Shown here piece by piece: positions 1 through 8,978 of a DNA stretch of 64,000 nucleotides; positions within the stretch are counted from its first letter, which is position 1, and each line of letters opens with the position of its first letter. This DNA comes from an uncultured Oleiphilaceae bacterium. GTDB taxonomy: Bacteria; Pseudomonadota; Gammaproteobacteria; Pseudomonadales; Oleiphilaceae. The notes under the pieces were generated by a model that searched no databases, was not told the DNA's origin, and saw only the letters and a list, made by a program, of their open reading frames with translations. The stretch covers positions 176,645-240,644 of the forward strand of contig CAJXUY010000005.1 in the NCBI GenBank assembly GCA_913060665.1, written 5' to 3'. A program made the translations under genes and the position numbers.

Positions 1-354
1 TAAGGCGACCTCTCCATCAGCAACTAATTCCTTTACTAGTATCTCGACTCTATCTAGCGCAGAAAAATCATCGGCATCCTGAAAGGTAATAAGCTCTCCC
101 TTGCATTCAGAGAAAGCGATATTAACTGATTTCAGGTACCCTTTATTCTCGTTATTTTTTAAAATACGAATTCTAGGGTCAAAAAAAGACTGGCAAATAA
201 ATAATGACTTATCATACGAACCATCATCAACAATTAGCAATTCAAATTCAGAGTAGGTTTGCTTAAGTATGCTATCGATTGACTCACGCACATAAGCTTC
301 GGCGTTATAAACCGGCATAATAATAGATACTAAAGGATATTGCTTTTTAACCAT
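1..354 (-). CDS. Glycosyltransferase family 2, 3' part outside the window
   Basis: The first 118 residues read MVKKQYPLVSIIMPVYNAEA and continue as a GT-A fold: a VDDGS motif about 50 residues in, then a FQDADD stretch that is the DXD-type metal/nucleotide-sugar site. This is a cytoplasmic family 2 glycosyltransferase; the sugar cannot be told. The ATG at 354 lies 13 bases after the stop of the GT4 gene, so both are probably in one transcript with the upstream glycosyltransferase and pilin genes. The C-terminal part, which usually decides acceptor and membrane contact, lies beyond the left edge. It starts with a clean ATG but without a strong Shine-Dalgarno sequence. Confidence 0.85.
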   Translation of the reverse strand, partial: MVKKQYPLVSIIMPVYNAEAYVRESIDSILKQTYSEFELLIVDDGSYDKSLFICQSFFDPRIRILKNNENKGYLKSVNIAFSECKGELITFQDADDFSALDRVEILVKELVADGEVAL

Positions 355-367
355 GGAGTTCGGCCAT

Positions 368-1519
368 TTATGCGATAGATCTAAAAAGGCACAAATACTG
401 CTCCGCAGTGTGAGCCCAAGTAAGCTTTTTATCAAAAATATACTGCTTAGCATTACAACCTATTGATTCAGCTAAATCTGGCCGACCTATCAGCGCATCC
501 ATTAGCTCTGTAAGCTTACCCGTATCCCCTGGACTAAATAAAAATCCGTTATAGTCGGGTTCAATCATTTCTAGTATACCAGGCAAGGATGTCGCTAATA
601 TCGCTTTCCCTGACGCCATAGCCTCCAAAATAACACTAGGTCGGCCTTCAGAGTAACTGGCTAAAACAAAGGCGTTTGAATTATTTAAAACATGAGGAAT
701 TTCATCTGGGGACAAAACGCCTAAAAACTCTACTTTATCTGTTAGCCTCAATTTAGTAGCTAAATGCTCAAGTTCTTTTTTTTCTGGTCCATCACCAACA
801 ACTAACAAGCGCGCACGTTTGTTATTAACCTGCGCAAATGCTTCAATTACATCCGCTACACCTTTAAGAGGATTCAAATTGGCAATCGTCAAAAAGGTGA
901 ACTCGTCACTATCCTCAGGTTTAAGGTCGAATAGCTTTTCCTCAACTCCGTTCGATAAAAAATGGATTTTGTTCTTATAACGAGGGAAATGCTCTTTCAA
1001 AGAATTTGTAATACTCTCAGAAACGCCTACAACCCGATCGCTTAATTTAATAGCCAACAATGCAAGCAGCGTCTTTACAATCGACGAACCAACAGCATTC
1101 GCATCAGTTCCATGAAATACAGTGATTAAAGGTCTATTGTAAAATAGATTACAAAAACCTGCTATGACGCCATTTATTGACCAATGAGCAATGATTTTAT
1201 TGCTTTTTCTTAAATTTATGAATGTGGTAAAAAGAATCGAAAGCAACATTATAGGTACGAGTAATCCAATTAGCTTATTCTCTCTTAATGCAACAGGGAT
1301 TCCGCCAGCTTGATGTGCGAGGATCTGGAGTTTTCTGGGAGCGTATCTTGCCTGAGATATGTTTCCTTCAGAGTTACATTCAATACCTGCAGGACAAACA
1401 ACTCTTATTTCAAAATATTCTGATAGCGCATCATTAAGGCGTTTAACAAAAATACCGCTAATAGATTTTTTCGTTACTGGGTATGAAGTAGTGACAACAA
1501 GTAACCTATTATTTTTCAT
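368..1519 (-). CDS. Glycosyltransferase family 4 (GT-B fold)
   Basis: A 383-residue GT-B glycosyltransferase of the GT4 type. The N-terminal Rossmann half begins with LLVVTTSYP. The C-terminal half has the family signature around SYSEGRPSVILEAMASGKA, with the E-x7-E pair that binds the sugar nucleotide, and DGPEKKELE earlier. It transfers a sugar from an activated donor in the cytoplasm to a lipid-linked or other glycan; donor and acceptor are not identifiable. Its start overlaps the end of the preceding GT2 gene by 11 bases, which argues for translational coupling. It belongs to the set of sugar-transfer genes behind pilA, so pilin or surface glycan assembly is the natural guess. Confidence 0.88.
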   Translation of the reverse strand: MKNNRLLVVTTSYPVTKKSISGIFVKRLNDALSEYFEIRVVCPAGIECNSEGNISQARYAPRKLQILAHQAGGIPVALRENKLIGLLVPIMLLSILFTTFINLRKSNKIIAHWSINGVIAGFCNLFYNRPLITVFHGTDANAVGSSIVKTLLALLAIKLSDRVVGVSESITNSLKEHFPRYKNKIHFLSNGVEEKLFDLKPEDSDEFTFLTIANLNPLKGVADVIEAFAQVNNKRARLLVVGDGPEKKELEHLATKLRLTDKVEFLGVLSPDEIPHVLNNSNAFVLASYSEGRPSVILEAMASGKAILATSLPGILEMIEPDYNGFLFSPGDTGKLTELMDALIGRPDLAESIGCNAKQYIFDKKLTWAHTAEQYLCLFRSIA

Positions 1520-2375
1520 GGCCAGTGTTATTTTGATATATCAACATAGTAATTTGCTCAGAAACCAAACCAATTAAAAAAATTAAAAGGGATGTACTAA
1601 ATAAAAGCGCAGACATGTTGGTAAAATTGCCACTCACCATATAGGTGTACAAATAGCGAAATAGCCCTAGCGAAAAAACGCCCATACTTATTGGAGTAAA
1701 CAACTTAAGTGGTGAGTAGAGTGTGCCTACTTTAAAGATAATTAGTAAAAATCGAACACCGTCTTTAACGACATTTATATGGCTCTTCCCCTCCCTTTTT
1801 GCGGCTATGATAGGCTCATAGCACACAGAATAACCAGCCCTAAAAAAGGCCATTGTACTCGTTGTAGGGTACGAAAAACCATTAGGCAATAAGTGGATAA
1901 ACTCTCGAAACTTATCAGCTCTCACAACTCTAAAGCCTGAAGTTAAATCATCTATTCTATGACCGACCATCCAGCTTCCAAAACGATTATAGAAGAAATT
2001 TGCAGCCAAGCGCCCAACGCTTGCTTGAGAACTGGCACTACGAGCCCCTACAACCATATCGTAACCACATTCAAGTTTTGCGAGAAGGTTAGAAATATCA
2101 TTAGGGTTGTGTTGCCCGTCTCCATCCATAAATACAAGTGTTTCGCCACTAGCAGCTCTAGCACCAGTTTTTATTGATGCCCCGTTACCTTTTGAGTATG
2201 GATGACTTATAACTTGAGCACCTTCGGACATAGCGATGGCTGCTGTACCATCAGAGGAACCATCATCAACAACAATCACCTCACAGAATTTATCTTTTAG
2301 CTGAGCAACAATATGCCCTATTGATAAAGCTTCATTTTTTGCGGGAATAATTATAGAAACGCTACTGTGTTCCAA
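1509..2375 (-). CDS. GT2 polyprenol-phosphate-type glycosyltransferase with two C-terminal TM helices
   Basis: A 288-residue protein with a DPM1-like GT2 domain (IIIPAKNEA at the start, VDDGSSDGT, then DGDGQHNP as the DXD site) followed by two hydrophobic helices near residues 225-280. Enzymes of this shape put a sugar onto undecaprenyl or dolichyl phosphate at the inner face of the cytoplasmic membrane, making donors for GT-C enzymes that work outside. The gene upstream encodes such a GT-C-like membrane protein, so a donor/transferase pair is a reasonable inference. The start is a TTG: AAGGAG sits six bases before it, inside the end of the upstream gene, which it overlaps by 14 bases. Confidence 0.87.
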   Translation of the reverse strand: MEHSSVSIIIPAKNEALSIGHIVAQLKDKFCEVIVVDDGSSDGTAAIAMSEGAQVISHPYSKGNGASIKTGARAASGETLVFMDGDGQHNPNDISNLLAKLECGYDMVVGARSASSQASVGRLAANFFYNRFGSWMVGHRIDDLTSGFRVVRADKFREFIHLLPNGFSYPTTSTMAFFRAGYSVCYEPIIAAKREGKSHINVVKDGVRFLLIIFKVGTLYSPLKLFTPISMGVFSLGLFRYLYTYMVSGNFTNMSALLFSTSLLIFLIGLVSEQITMLIYQNNTGHEK

Positions 2376-4251
2376 GCGATACTCCTTGTAAAATGGCCGA
2401 AAATTCGGCTATTACAGGTTGATAGGATTTTTTATACAGTGGATTTTTTTCATCCGTATGTATTAACAAAGCTAGATAACGTCTTGCTTCTTCGCGCTTT
2501 CCTAAATTAATGCTAACCCTTATTTGCATTTCATAAACATCCGCATTAGGTTTTAATTTTTGGAACTCGTTATAAGAGTGCATCGCTTCATCGTATAACC
2601 CTTGGTAAAGTTGAATTTCTCCTTTTTGAAAATGAAGTGCTTGTAAGGTTGTTACATTTTTAACGCTATTGTTTGAAAGCGCGGCATCTATCAATATTAA
2701 TATATTTTCTGAATTTAGCCCGGCACATATTTGACCTGCTAACATACCAACCAGTATAGCTAAACTATCTGGTATACCGTGATTGTACTGCCCGTTAGCT
2801 ATGACAGCACTTGAAGTATTCACTAAGCTCTTCTCTACTTTTTGCTTCCACTGGCACTCATTGACGATAAGTTCAAACTGTAATGAAATATCATCAGGCT
2901 TAATTTCTATAGCATTATTAAGTGCCGCTCCAGCCAAGTCATAACGCTCAATCTCTTTAAAATAGCGAGATAGTAATGCTTGTGACCGCACAGACTCTGG
3001 GTTCTCGACTGCCCAAACACTTGCAACACTTCTTAGACTACCCCATACCTTGGCATTTAAATGGCTGATCCCTCCCGCCAAAACAAGATATAGCAACGCT
3101 AAAGCGGCCAGCACCTTAACGCTAGGTATTTTGCTTAAAACAAAATAAGTTCCACCAAAAATCAACCCAATGGACGGTAAATAGTTACGATGCTCAAAAT
3201 AAAGCTCTAATGGCACTATCGTCGACTCGATTAAATGCCCAATAAAGAAAAATAAGATAGCCATTGAATAGACTGGCATGCGGGATCTTAAATATATCGC
3301 ACTTCCAAGTAGCAAAGAAATAACCATTAAAGCAACAAATGTTGATAATGGTTGAAATAGGCTATGTGAAACTTCATAGCTATCATGAAATAGCCCCGTA
3401 TTTCCAAGTTTAGGAATGGCAATATTAATAAAATAATCTAGTACAACACGTGTTTCAGTTAATAAGCGTTCCGTTAGACTAAAATCTCTCCTTGCAAAAC
3501 CTCGTACAAACTCAGGAGTTTTATAAACCATGTAGCCAATAACAAGTAACACAGGAGCCTTCAGAAAAAACCATGATTTAACGCCTGACGCTTGGTTTTC
3601 TACACGCTTGTTTTTAAGTAAAGATCCTTCAATGACTAACAAATAGAAAGGGATCAAAACACCATTCTCTTTGCTCAAAACACTTAAACAAGCAAAAAAA
3701 ACATATAGAACTAAAAAAGTAATACGTGCTTTATTCGTTGTGCCCTCTCTTGATTTTAGATAAGCCAACATTGAGGCTAAAGCAAAAAAAGTCATCAAGA
3801 GCGTCATTCGTTGCACAACCAGTAACACGGAAGACATTAGAAACGGATGCAGCAACCAGCAACTTGAACAGAAAATGGCTAACCCAAAAGAGCGCTCTTT
3901 AGACAAAGAAGTAAACACAGCTAAACGCTGTGTAAAGAAATAAACAAGAACACCGTTCATTAGATGAACAAGCAAATTTATAAATTTAAATATCCAAGGG
4001 TTGTGGGGAAAAAACTCGCTGCCAAGTAGAAACGAAGCCATTGCAATCGGCCGGCCTAAAGTGCTTGAAGATCCCCCCCAAATAACTTCTGCTGCAGAAA
4101 TAATACCGGCATTATAGCTTGAAAGAGGGGCTAAATTAGGAAAGTCATCAAAAAGAAACGGGCCAGATAAGGCAGGCCAATATACGAAAGCACATACCAA
4201 AACGGAGAGTAAGAGTAAAAGCCATTTCGACTGATACATATAATTTTTCAT
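2362..4251 (-). CDS. Multi-spanning membrane protein with GT-C-like N-half and TPR C-half, candidate pilin glycosyltransferase
   Basis: About 629 residues. The N-terminal two thirds hold roughly ten membrane helices; the first periplasmic loop carries FLFDDFPNL and later GRPIAM, matching the acidic-pair loop of GT-C glycosyltransferases and TMTC-like proteins. Residues from about 430 on look like tetratricopeptide repeats and would face the periplasm. Membrane glycosyltransferases beside pilA modify pilins in some Pseudomonas groups (TfpW-type); I infer a similar role from location and topology, not from clear homology. An in-frame TTG exists 12 bases upstream, but the ATG at 4251 has GGGAA before it and lies clear of the pilA terminator, so I chose it. 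Confidence 0.75.
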   Translation of the reverse strand: MKNYMYQSKWLLLLLSVLVCAFVYWPALSGPFLFDDFPNLAPLSSYNAGIISAAEVIWGGSSSTLGRPIAMASFLLGSEFFPHNPWIFKFINLLVHLMNGVLVYFFTQRLAVFTSLSKERSFGLAIFCSSCWLLHPFLMSSVLLVVQRMTLLMTFFALASMLAYLKSREGTTNKARITFLVLYVFFACLSVLSKENGVLIPFYLLVIEGSLLKNKRVENQASGVKSWFFLKAPVLLVIGYMVYKTPEFVRGFARRDFSLTERLLTETRVVLDYFINIAIPKLGNTGLFHDSYEVSHSLFQPLSTFVALMVISLLLGSAIYLRSRMPVYSMAILFFFIGHLIESTIVPLELYFEHRNYLPSIGLIFGGTYFVLSKIPSVKVLAALALLYLVLAGGISHLNAKVWGSLRSVASVWAVENPESVRSQALLSRYFKEIERYDLAGAALNNAIEIKPDDISLQFELIVNECQWKQKVEKSLVNTSSAVIANGQYNHGIPDSLAILVGMLAGQICAGLNSENILILIDAALSNNSVKNVTTLQALHFQKGEIQLYQGLYDEAMHSYNEFQKLKPNADVYEMQIRVSINLGKREEARRYLALLIHTDEKNPLYKKSYQPVIAEFSAILQGVSLGTQ

Positions 4252-4264
4252 AGTTATTCCCAAA

Positions 4265-4294
4265 CAAAAAACCCCGCTTAGCGAGGTTTTTGTT
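4265..4294 (-). terminator. Intrinsic terminator between pilA and the glycosyltransferase genes
   Basis: Read on the minus strand, ACCTCGC-TAA-GCGGGGT forms a short GC-rich hairpin with one G-U pair, followed by a run of six T. It lies just after the pilA stop codon and directly before the next gene in the same direction, so the downstream glycosyltransferase genes would be reached by partial read-through. The + strand also has a T-run, so it could work both ways. Confidence 0.8.
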
Positions 4295-4315
4295 AAAATT
4301 TCTTACTGTCACATT

Positions 4316-4756
4316 TTAGTGACTAGCAGTACAACCTGTCGGTCTTAGGTTGGTAGGAATTGCTGTTGCCACTGAACACTCCCATACACCATCAGCATCT
4401 CGAGTAAAACGAACTGTTTGAGAAGTTAAAGCAGCATTTAAGTCTGTAGCACTAAGTCCAAATTGAAAGTTACCATTTGAAGTAGCTCCTGGGTTAGAAG
4501 TGACTGTAGCAATAGAGTTAGCTCTATCAACATCTATAAATGCTTCCAATTGTGTTTGGTTAGGAAATGCCCCATTTGTTGCAATAAACTCTTCAATTGG
4601 TGTCTTAGCCGCTCCACCAAAAGAAATTGGTTCAGCCATTTGTGCACGACCTATGTAGTCTTGGTATGCAGGGATCGCTACTGCTGCTAGAATACCGATA
4701 ATTGCAACAACAATCATTAATTCAATTAGAGTAAAACCTTGTTGTACTTTTTTCAT
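4316..4756 (-). CDS. pilA: Type IV major pilin PilA
   Basis: A 146-residue type IVa prepilin. The leader MKKVQQG is followed by [20 protein letters not shown], the class III signal cut by PilD after the glycine with methylation of the phenylalanine; Glu5 of the mature chain is present. The hydrophobic helix continues into a globular head rich in Ala, Thr and Ser. Two cysteines (127 and 142) would close the C-terminal disulfide loop (D-region). It is divergent from pilB-pilC-pilD as in Pseudomonas, has a sigma-54 promoter and a terminator directly after it, which fits a short, highly expressed transcript. The glycosyltransferase genes follow downstream. Confidence 0.97.
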   Translation of the reverse strand: MKKVQQGFTLIELMIVVAIIGILAAVAIPAYQDYIGRAQMAEPISFGGAAKTPIEEFIATNGAFPNQTQLEAFIDVDRANSIATVTSNPGATSNGNFQFGLSATDLNAALTSQTVRFTRDADGVWECSVATAIPTNLRPTGCTASH

Positions 4757-4847
4757 AATATATTTCTCCTGAGTTTAAATTCGACCACTTCTTTTTACTC
4801 TCTAGTGATTTAGAAAAGCGGTCAGAAGCTAGCCATACCTGAAGACT

Positions 4848-4863
4848 AGCACAGGTTATGCCA
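4848..4863 (-). promoter_or_regulatory. Sigma-54 promoter of pilA
   Basis: On the minus strand the sequence TGGCATAACCTGTGCT has GG and GC exactly 12 bases apart (the -24 and -12 elements of the TGGCAC-N5-TTGCA consensus). It lies about 90 bases before the pilA start, leaving a 5' leader of roughly 80 bases. pilA genes in pseudomonads are transcribed by RpoN with the enhancer-binding protein PilR, and rpoN is in this window at 44447. Confidence 0.88.
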
Positions 4864-4972
4864 AGTGCAAATGTTATTTAATTTATTATTAATAATCATA
4901 AAGATAACAACTTCACAAAGAACACACGTATAAATTAATAGCCTGCAGAGCAATGCACCCACTGGTCAGTAA

Positions 4973-4989
4973 GTGACATTTTACGTCAC
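4973..4989. promoter_or_regulatory. Inverted repeat GTGAC-N7-GTCAC, possible PilR enhancer site
   Basis: A perfect 5-bp inverted repeat, preceded by another GTCA half-site ten bases to the left. It sits about 110-125 bp upstream of the -24 element of the pilA sigma-54 promoter, the usual distance for an enhancer-binding protein. Published PilR sites contain TGTC-like half-sites, which are present on the minus strand. Assignment to PilR is inference. Confidence 0.4.
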
Positions 4990-5095
4990 ATCAATATATT
5001 AATTGAACAAATACACTCTAATACTTTTAAAATAGACTTCATCCATCTACACTCTTAAGTTAGACCCTAAACTTAAAGCACTTTATACGTATCCT

Positions 5096-6805
5096 ATGGT
5101 TTCTAACAATTCAATTACATTGTCAGGCTTGGCTCGAAAATTTGTCTTAGATAACCTTCTAGAAGAAGACGTTGCAAAAGACGCCTTTTCCCAGGCTGAT
5201 AACAATAATATTCCTTTTATTACATATCTTGTTCAAAATAAACTCGCAGATGCAAAGCCACTCGCATTTTCGGCAGCCCAAGAGTTTGGGATGCCAGTAC
5301 TTGATCTATCTGTATTTTTAAATGAGATGATCCCCGAAAAGCTTGTCGATGAGAAATTGATACGCAAACATCATGCATTACCTCTTTTTAAGAGAGGTAA
5401 TCGTCTTTTTATCGCGACCTCAGACCCTACTAATATCCAGGCATTAGATGAACTCAAGTTTCATACTGGCCTTAGCACAGACGCAGTGCTAGTTGAAGAC
5501 GATAAACTGGCTGACGCTATCGAGAAATACCTTGAGTCGCAAGATAACTCAATGGGAGACCTTGAGGACTCTGACCTTGATGACTTAGACATAGATACAC
5601 AACAGGAAGAAAAAGAAGAGCAAGGCGGTAGCGATACAGATGATGCCCCGATCGTTAAATATGTTAACAAAATGCTGTTAGATGCTATAAAAGGTGGTGC
5701 TTCCGATCTTCATTTCGAACCTTACGAAAAAACATATAGAGTACGCTATCGAACGGATGGGATTTTACACGAAGTATCGAAGCCATCCATTAAACTCGCA
5801 CCTAAAATTGCTGCTCGTATAAAAGTAATGTCTCAAATGGATATTTCTGAGCGTAGAATCCCTCAAGATGGCCGTATAAAACTAAAGCTATCAAAAACCA
5901 AGGCGATCGATTTTCGTGTAAATACTCTGCCCACTCTTTGGGGTGAAAAAATCGTACTTCGTATTTTGGATCCTAGTAGTGCAAAAATGGGTATCGATGC
6001 TTTAGGATACGAAGAAGAGCAAAAACAGCTTTATATGGACGCTCTAGCGCAACCTCAAGGAATGATTTTGGTTACCGGCCCAACAGGAAGCGGAAAAACC
6101 GTATCACTCTATACTGGGCTCAATATCCTTAATACGCCTGAAACTAATATTTCAACCGCTGAAGACCCCGTTGAAATCAACCTAGAAGGTATCAACCAAG
6201 TTAATGTAAACCCCAAAGTGGGGCTTGGCTTTCCTGAGGCGCTCAGATCATTCCTGAGACAAGACCCCGACATAGTGATGGTAGGGGAGATTCGAGACCT
6301 CGACACAGCCTCTATTGCAATTAAAGCCGCACAAACCGGTCACTTGGTATTATCAACCCTTCACACCAACAGCGCACCTGAAACCTTAACACGAATGATG
6401 AATATGGGTGTACCCGCCTTTAACATCGCAACATCTGTTAGCCTGATTATTGCCCAACGACTAGGCCGAAGATTGTGTAGCAACTGTAAGGAGAAGGCAG
6501 ACATCCCTAAAGAGGCCCTTATTAAGCAAGGGTTCACAGAAGAACAAATTGAAACAGGGTTTACATTGTACCAACCTAAGGGCTGTGATAAATGTTCGGG
6601 TGGATACAAAGGCCGAGTGGGTATTTATGAAGTAGTCAGGGTCACTCCCGCTATTTCCCAACTCATTATGTCAGAGGCGACTTCTCTCGATATTGCTGCA
6701 GCAGCACAAGAAGAAGGCTTTAATAACTTAAGACAATCGGCAATGCTAAAGGCAATAGAAGGCGTCACGAGCTTGGAAGAAGTTAACCGAGTCACCAAGG
6801 ATTAA
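5096..6805 (+). CDS. pilB: Type IV pilus extension ATPase PilB
   Basis: 569 residues, near the 566 of P. aeruginosa PilB. The N-terminal GSPII_E domain is followed by an acidic linker (about residues 150-180), a PAS-like N2 domain ([10 protein letters not shown]...) and the RecA-like ATPase core: Walker A GPTGSGKT near 328, Walker B-type MVGEIRD near 390, His box STLHTN near 420. Two CxxC pairs (CSNC, CDKC; about 460-502) form the zinc site. It drives pilin polymerisation from the cytoplasmic face. It starts the pilB-pilC-pilD run; pilC begins two bases after its stop. The Shine-Dalgarno sequence is weak. Confidence 0.97.
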   Translation: MVSNNSITLSGLARKFVLDNLLEEDVAKDAFSQADNNNIPFITYLVQNKLADAKPLAFSAAQEFGMPVLDLSVFLNEMIPEKLVDEKLIRKHHALPLFKRGNRLFIATSDPTNIQALDELKFHTGLSTDAVLVEDDKLADAIEKYLESQDNSMGDLEDSDLDDLDIDTQQEEKEEQGGSDTDDAPIVKYVNKMLLDAIKGGASDLHFEPYEKTYRVRYRTDGILHEVSKPSIKLAPKIAARIKVMSQMDISERRIPQDGRIKLKLSKTKAIDFRVNTLPTLWGEKIVLRILDPSSAKMGIDALGYEEEQKQLYMDALAQPQGMILVTGPTGSGKTVSLYTGLNILNTPETNISTAEDPVEINLEGINQVNVNPKVGLGFPEALRSFLRQDPDIVMVGEIRDLDTASIAIKAAQTGHLVLSTLHTNSAPETLTRMMNMGVPAFNIATSVSLIIAQRLGRRLCSNCKEKADIPKEALIKQGFTEEQIETGFTLYQPKGCDKCSGGYKGRVGIYEVVRVTPAISQLIMSEATSLDIAAAAQEEGFNNLRQSAMLKAIEGVTSLEEVNRVTKD

Positions 6806-6807
6806 TT

Positions 6808-8034
6808 ATGGCAACAAAAGCAGAAAAAATAAGCAACTTTACCTGGGAAGGTACCGATCGCAAGGGAAACAAGACCAAAGGTAAAAGCAGTGGCAAAAAT
6901 ATTGCGCTCGTAAAGGCTCAATTGAGGCAACAAGGGGTAACGCCCACTAAGGTTAAAAAGGAAGCGGTATCTCTATCTTTTGGATCAAAAGGTAAAAAAA
7001 TAACCCCTTTTGACATTGCTATCTTTACACGCCAAATGGCCACAATGATGAAGGCGGGGGTGCCGCTCGTTCAGTCATTTGATATTGTCGCTGAGGGTCT
7101 AGAAAATCCAAGTTTGAGAGATTTAGTACTCGATATTAAAAACGAAGTCGCCGCCGGGAACAACTTTGCTGGAGCTCTTAGACAACACCCTAAACACTTT
7201 GATGACCTGTTTTGCAATTTGGTTGAGTCTGGCGAACAATCAGGTGCGCTTGAAACAATGCTTGATCGAGTAGCCAGCTATTTAGAAAAAACAGAAACAT
7301 TAAAAAAGAAAGTTAAAAAAGCGATGACATATCCAATAGCTGTTTTAGTTGTTGCGATAGTCGTAACAGGTATTCTTCTCATTAAGGTCGTGCCTGAGTT
7401 CGAAAACTTATTTTCTGGTTTTGGCGCAGAACTCCCCGCATTTACTCAAATGGTTATTGGCCTATCTGAGTGGATGCAAGAATGGTGGTTTATTTGTCTA
7501 GGAATCATCATCGCCACGATATACATATTTAAAGAAGCAATAAGAAGATCTCCCAATTTTTCTGATAAAGTTGACAAATTCTTACTCAAAGTGCCGATCG
7601 TCGGCAACATTTTAGAAAAGTCAGCAATTGCTAGATTCGGGCGTGTACTTTCTACAACATTTGCTGCAGGCGTGCCACTTGTTGATGCTTTAGACTCGGT
7701 TGCAGGAGCAACGGGTAACGCTGTATTTAGAGATGCGGTATATAAAATACGCGATGACGTATCTTCGGGCACTCAACTTCAGTTTTCGATGAAGCAGACT
7801 AACGTTTTCCCTTCAATGGCTGTTCAGATGGTTTCTATTGGTGAAGAGTCTGGCGCACTAGATTCTATGTTAGATAAAGTAGCATCTTTCTTCGAGGAAG
7901 AAGTTGATAACTTAGTTGATAACCTAACCGCATTAATGGAACCTATGATAATGTCTGTGCTTGGAGTTCTAGTCGGCGGACTAATTATAGCCATGTACCT
8001 CCCAATATTCCAAATGGGTCAAGCAGTTGGCTAG
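6808..8034 (+). CDS. pilC: Type IV pilus inner-membrane platform protein PilC
   Basis: 408 residues with two copies of the GspF/T2SF domain (about 75-195 and 280-400), each ending in membrane helices: AVLVVAIVVTGILLI, a second after residue 220, and a C-terminal one at LGVLVGGLIIAM. The repeated motif with MATMMKAGVPLVQ in the first copy and FAAGVPLVDALD in the second is typical. PilC is the platform that couples PilB/PilT rotation to pilin entry or exit. It lies two bases after pilB and is followed by a strong terminator, so pilB and pilC form the tight unit and pilD is separated by 66 bases. Confidence 0.96.
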   Translation: MATKAEKISNFTWEGTDRKGNKTKGKSSGKNIALVKAQLRQQGVTPTKVKKEAVSLSFGSKGKKITPFDIAIFTRQMATMMKAGVPLVQSFDIVAEGLENPSLRDLVLDIKNEVAAGNNFAGALRQHPKHFDDLFCNLVESGEQSGALETMLDRVASYLEKTETLKKKVKKAMTYPIAVLVVAIVVTGILLIKVVPEFENLFSGFGAELPAFTQMVIGLSEWMQEWWFICLGIIIATIYIFKEAIRRSPNFSDKVDKFLLKVPIVGNILEKSAIARFGRVLSTTFAAGVPLVDALDSVAGATGNAVFRDAVYKIRDDVSSGTQLQFSMKQTNVFPSMAVQMVSIGEESGALDSMLDKVASFFEEEVDNLVDNLTALMEPMIMSVLGVLVGGLIIAMYLPIFQMGQAVG

Positions 8035-8055
8035 CGACTGTAAACTATTACTCAC

Positions 8056-8083
8056 GGCCTGCTATTGCAGGCCTTTTCTTTTC
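8056..8083 (+). terminator. Intrinsic terminator after pilC
   Basis: GGCCTGC-TATT-GCAGGCC is a perfect 7-bp stem with a four-base loop, followed by TTTTCTTTTC. It lies between pilC and pilD, so pilD-coaE-yacG are expected to depend on read-through or their own promoter. Confidence 0.85.
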
Positions 8084-8100
8084 AAGAGAACAATTACTGA

Positions 8101-8970
8101 ATGCAAAATTTCGAATTATTCCTAAACTCTCCAGAATACCTCTACCCTTCTATATTCATTCTAGGCCTAATCATCGGTAGCTTCCTAAACGTGGTCATTT
8201 ACCGCATTCCCAAAATGCTAGAACAAGAGTGGAAATCCCAATGCTGCGAGCTATTAGAGGTTGAAGGCAAAGAAGAGCCTAAAGTCACCCTATCAACCCC
8301 CAACTCCACATGCCCTAAATGCGGCCATGAAATTAAGCCTTGGGAAAATATCCCGGTTATTAGCTACCTGTTTCTTCGAGGCAAGTGCTCGTCATGTAAG
8401 ACCCCCATATCGCTGAGATACCCCATTATTGAGTTGGTCACGGGTATTCTATCGCTTGGTGTTATCTGCGTCATTGGCGCGAATTGGGCTGGGTTTTCGG
8501 CTTTGATCCTTACATGGGTACTAATTGCCCTCACAATGATCGATTTTGACACTCAACTGCTACCAGACAATATGACGTTACCTTTAGTTTGGTTGGGACT
8601 GATTGTTAACGCTTACGGTTTGTTCGTTCCTTTAGAAGAGGCTCTTTGGGGGGCTGTTGCAGGTTACCTAAGCCTATGGACCGTATACCACGGGTTTAAG
8701 CTACTGACAGGCAAAGAAGGTATGGGCTTTGGCGATTTTAAACTACTCGCGGCATTGGGCGCATGGATGGGGTGGCAGTTGCTGCCTGTCATTATCCTGT
8801 TATCATCTTTAGTCGGCGCTGTCGTCGGTATATTATTAATTGCGATTAAGGGTCGCGATAAAAACATTCCGATTCCGTTTGGCCCTTATCTAGCGGCTGC
8901 TGGCTGGCTGGCTTTGCTATGGGGTCATGACATTACTCAGGCTTACCTTCAGTTCTCAGGCATGAAGTAG
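8101..8970 (+). CDS. pilD: Prepilin peptidase / N-methyltransferase PilD
   Basis: 289 residues, the usual length of bifunctional PilD. The N-terminal domain has the four-cysteine zinc site (CPKCGHE near residue 71 and CSSC near 97) with SFLNVVIYR before it. About seven to eight membrane helices follow. The two catalytic aspartates of the A24 protease lie in IDFDTQLLPD and in GMGFGDFKLLAALG. It cuts the PilA leader after glycine and methylates the new N-terminal phenylalanine. It stands 66 bases after pilC, beyond a terminator, and eight bases before coaE, the same order as in P. aeruginosa. Confidence 0.97.
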   Translation: MQNFELFLNSPEYLYPSIFILGLIIGSFLNVVIYRIPKMLEQEWKSQCCELLEVEGKEEPKVTLSTPNSTCPKCGHEIKPWENIPVISYLFLRGKCSSCKTPISLRYPIIELVTGILSLGVICVIGANWAGFSALILTWVLIALTMIDFDTQLLPDNMTLPLVWLGLIVNAYGLFVPLEEALWGAVAGYLSLWTVYHGFKLLTGKEGMGFGDFKLLAALGAWMGWQLLPVIILLSSLVGAVVGILLIAIKGRDKNIPIPFGPYLAAAGWLALLWGHDITQAYLQFSGMK

Positions 8971-8978
8971 TATAAGTA

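Larger units (their letters stand above)
4757..5095. other. Divergent pilA-pilB intergenic region (339 bp)
   Basis: AT-rich spacer between divergent pilus genes. It holds the sigma-54 promoter of pilA (4848-4863), a 12-bp perfect AT palindrome near 4880, and an inverted repeat GTGAC-N7-GTCAC at 4973-4989 with a further GTCA just to its left, which could be an enhancer site. Towards pilB there is only a weak sigma-70 candidate (TTGAAC near 5003 with an AT-rich -10). No coding sequence is seen. Confidence 0.7.

Noticed and set aside
1359..1577. 72-codon plus-strand frame opposite the GT4/GT2 junction
   Set aside because: Lies antisense to two well-supported glycosyltransferase genes and has no features.
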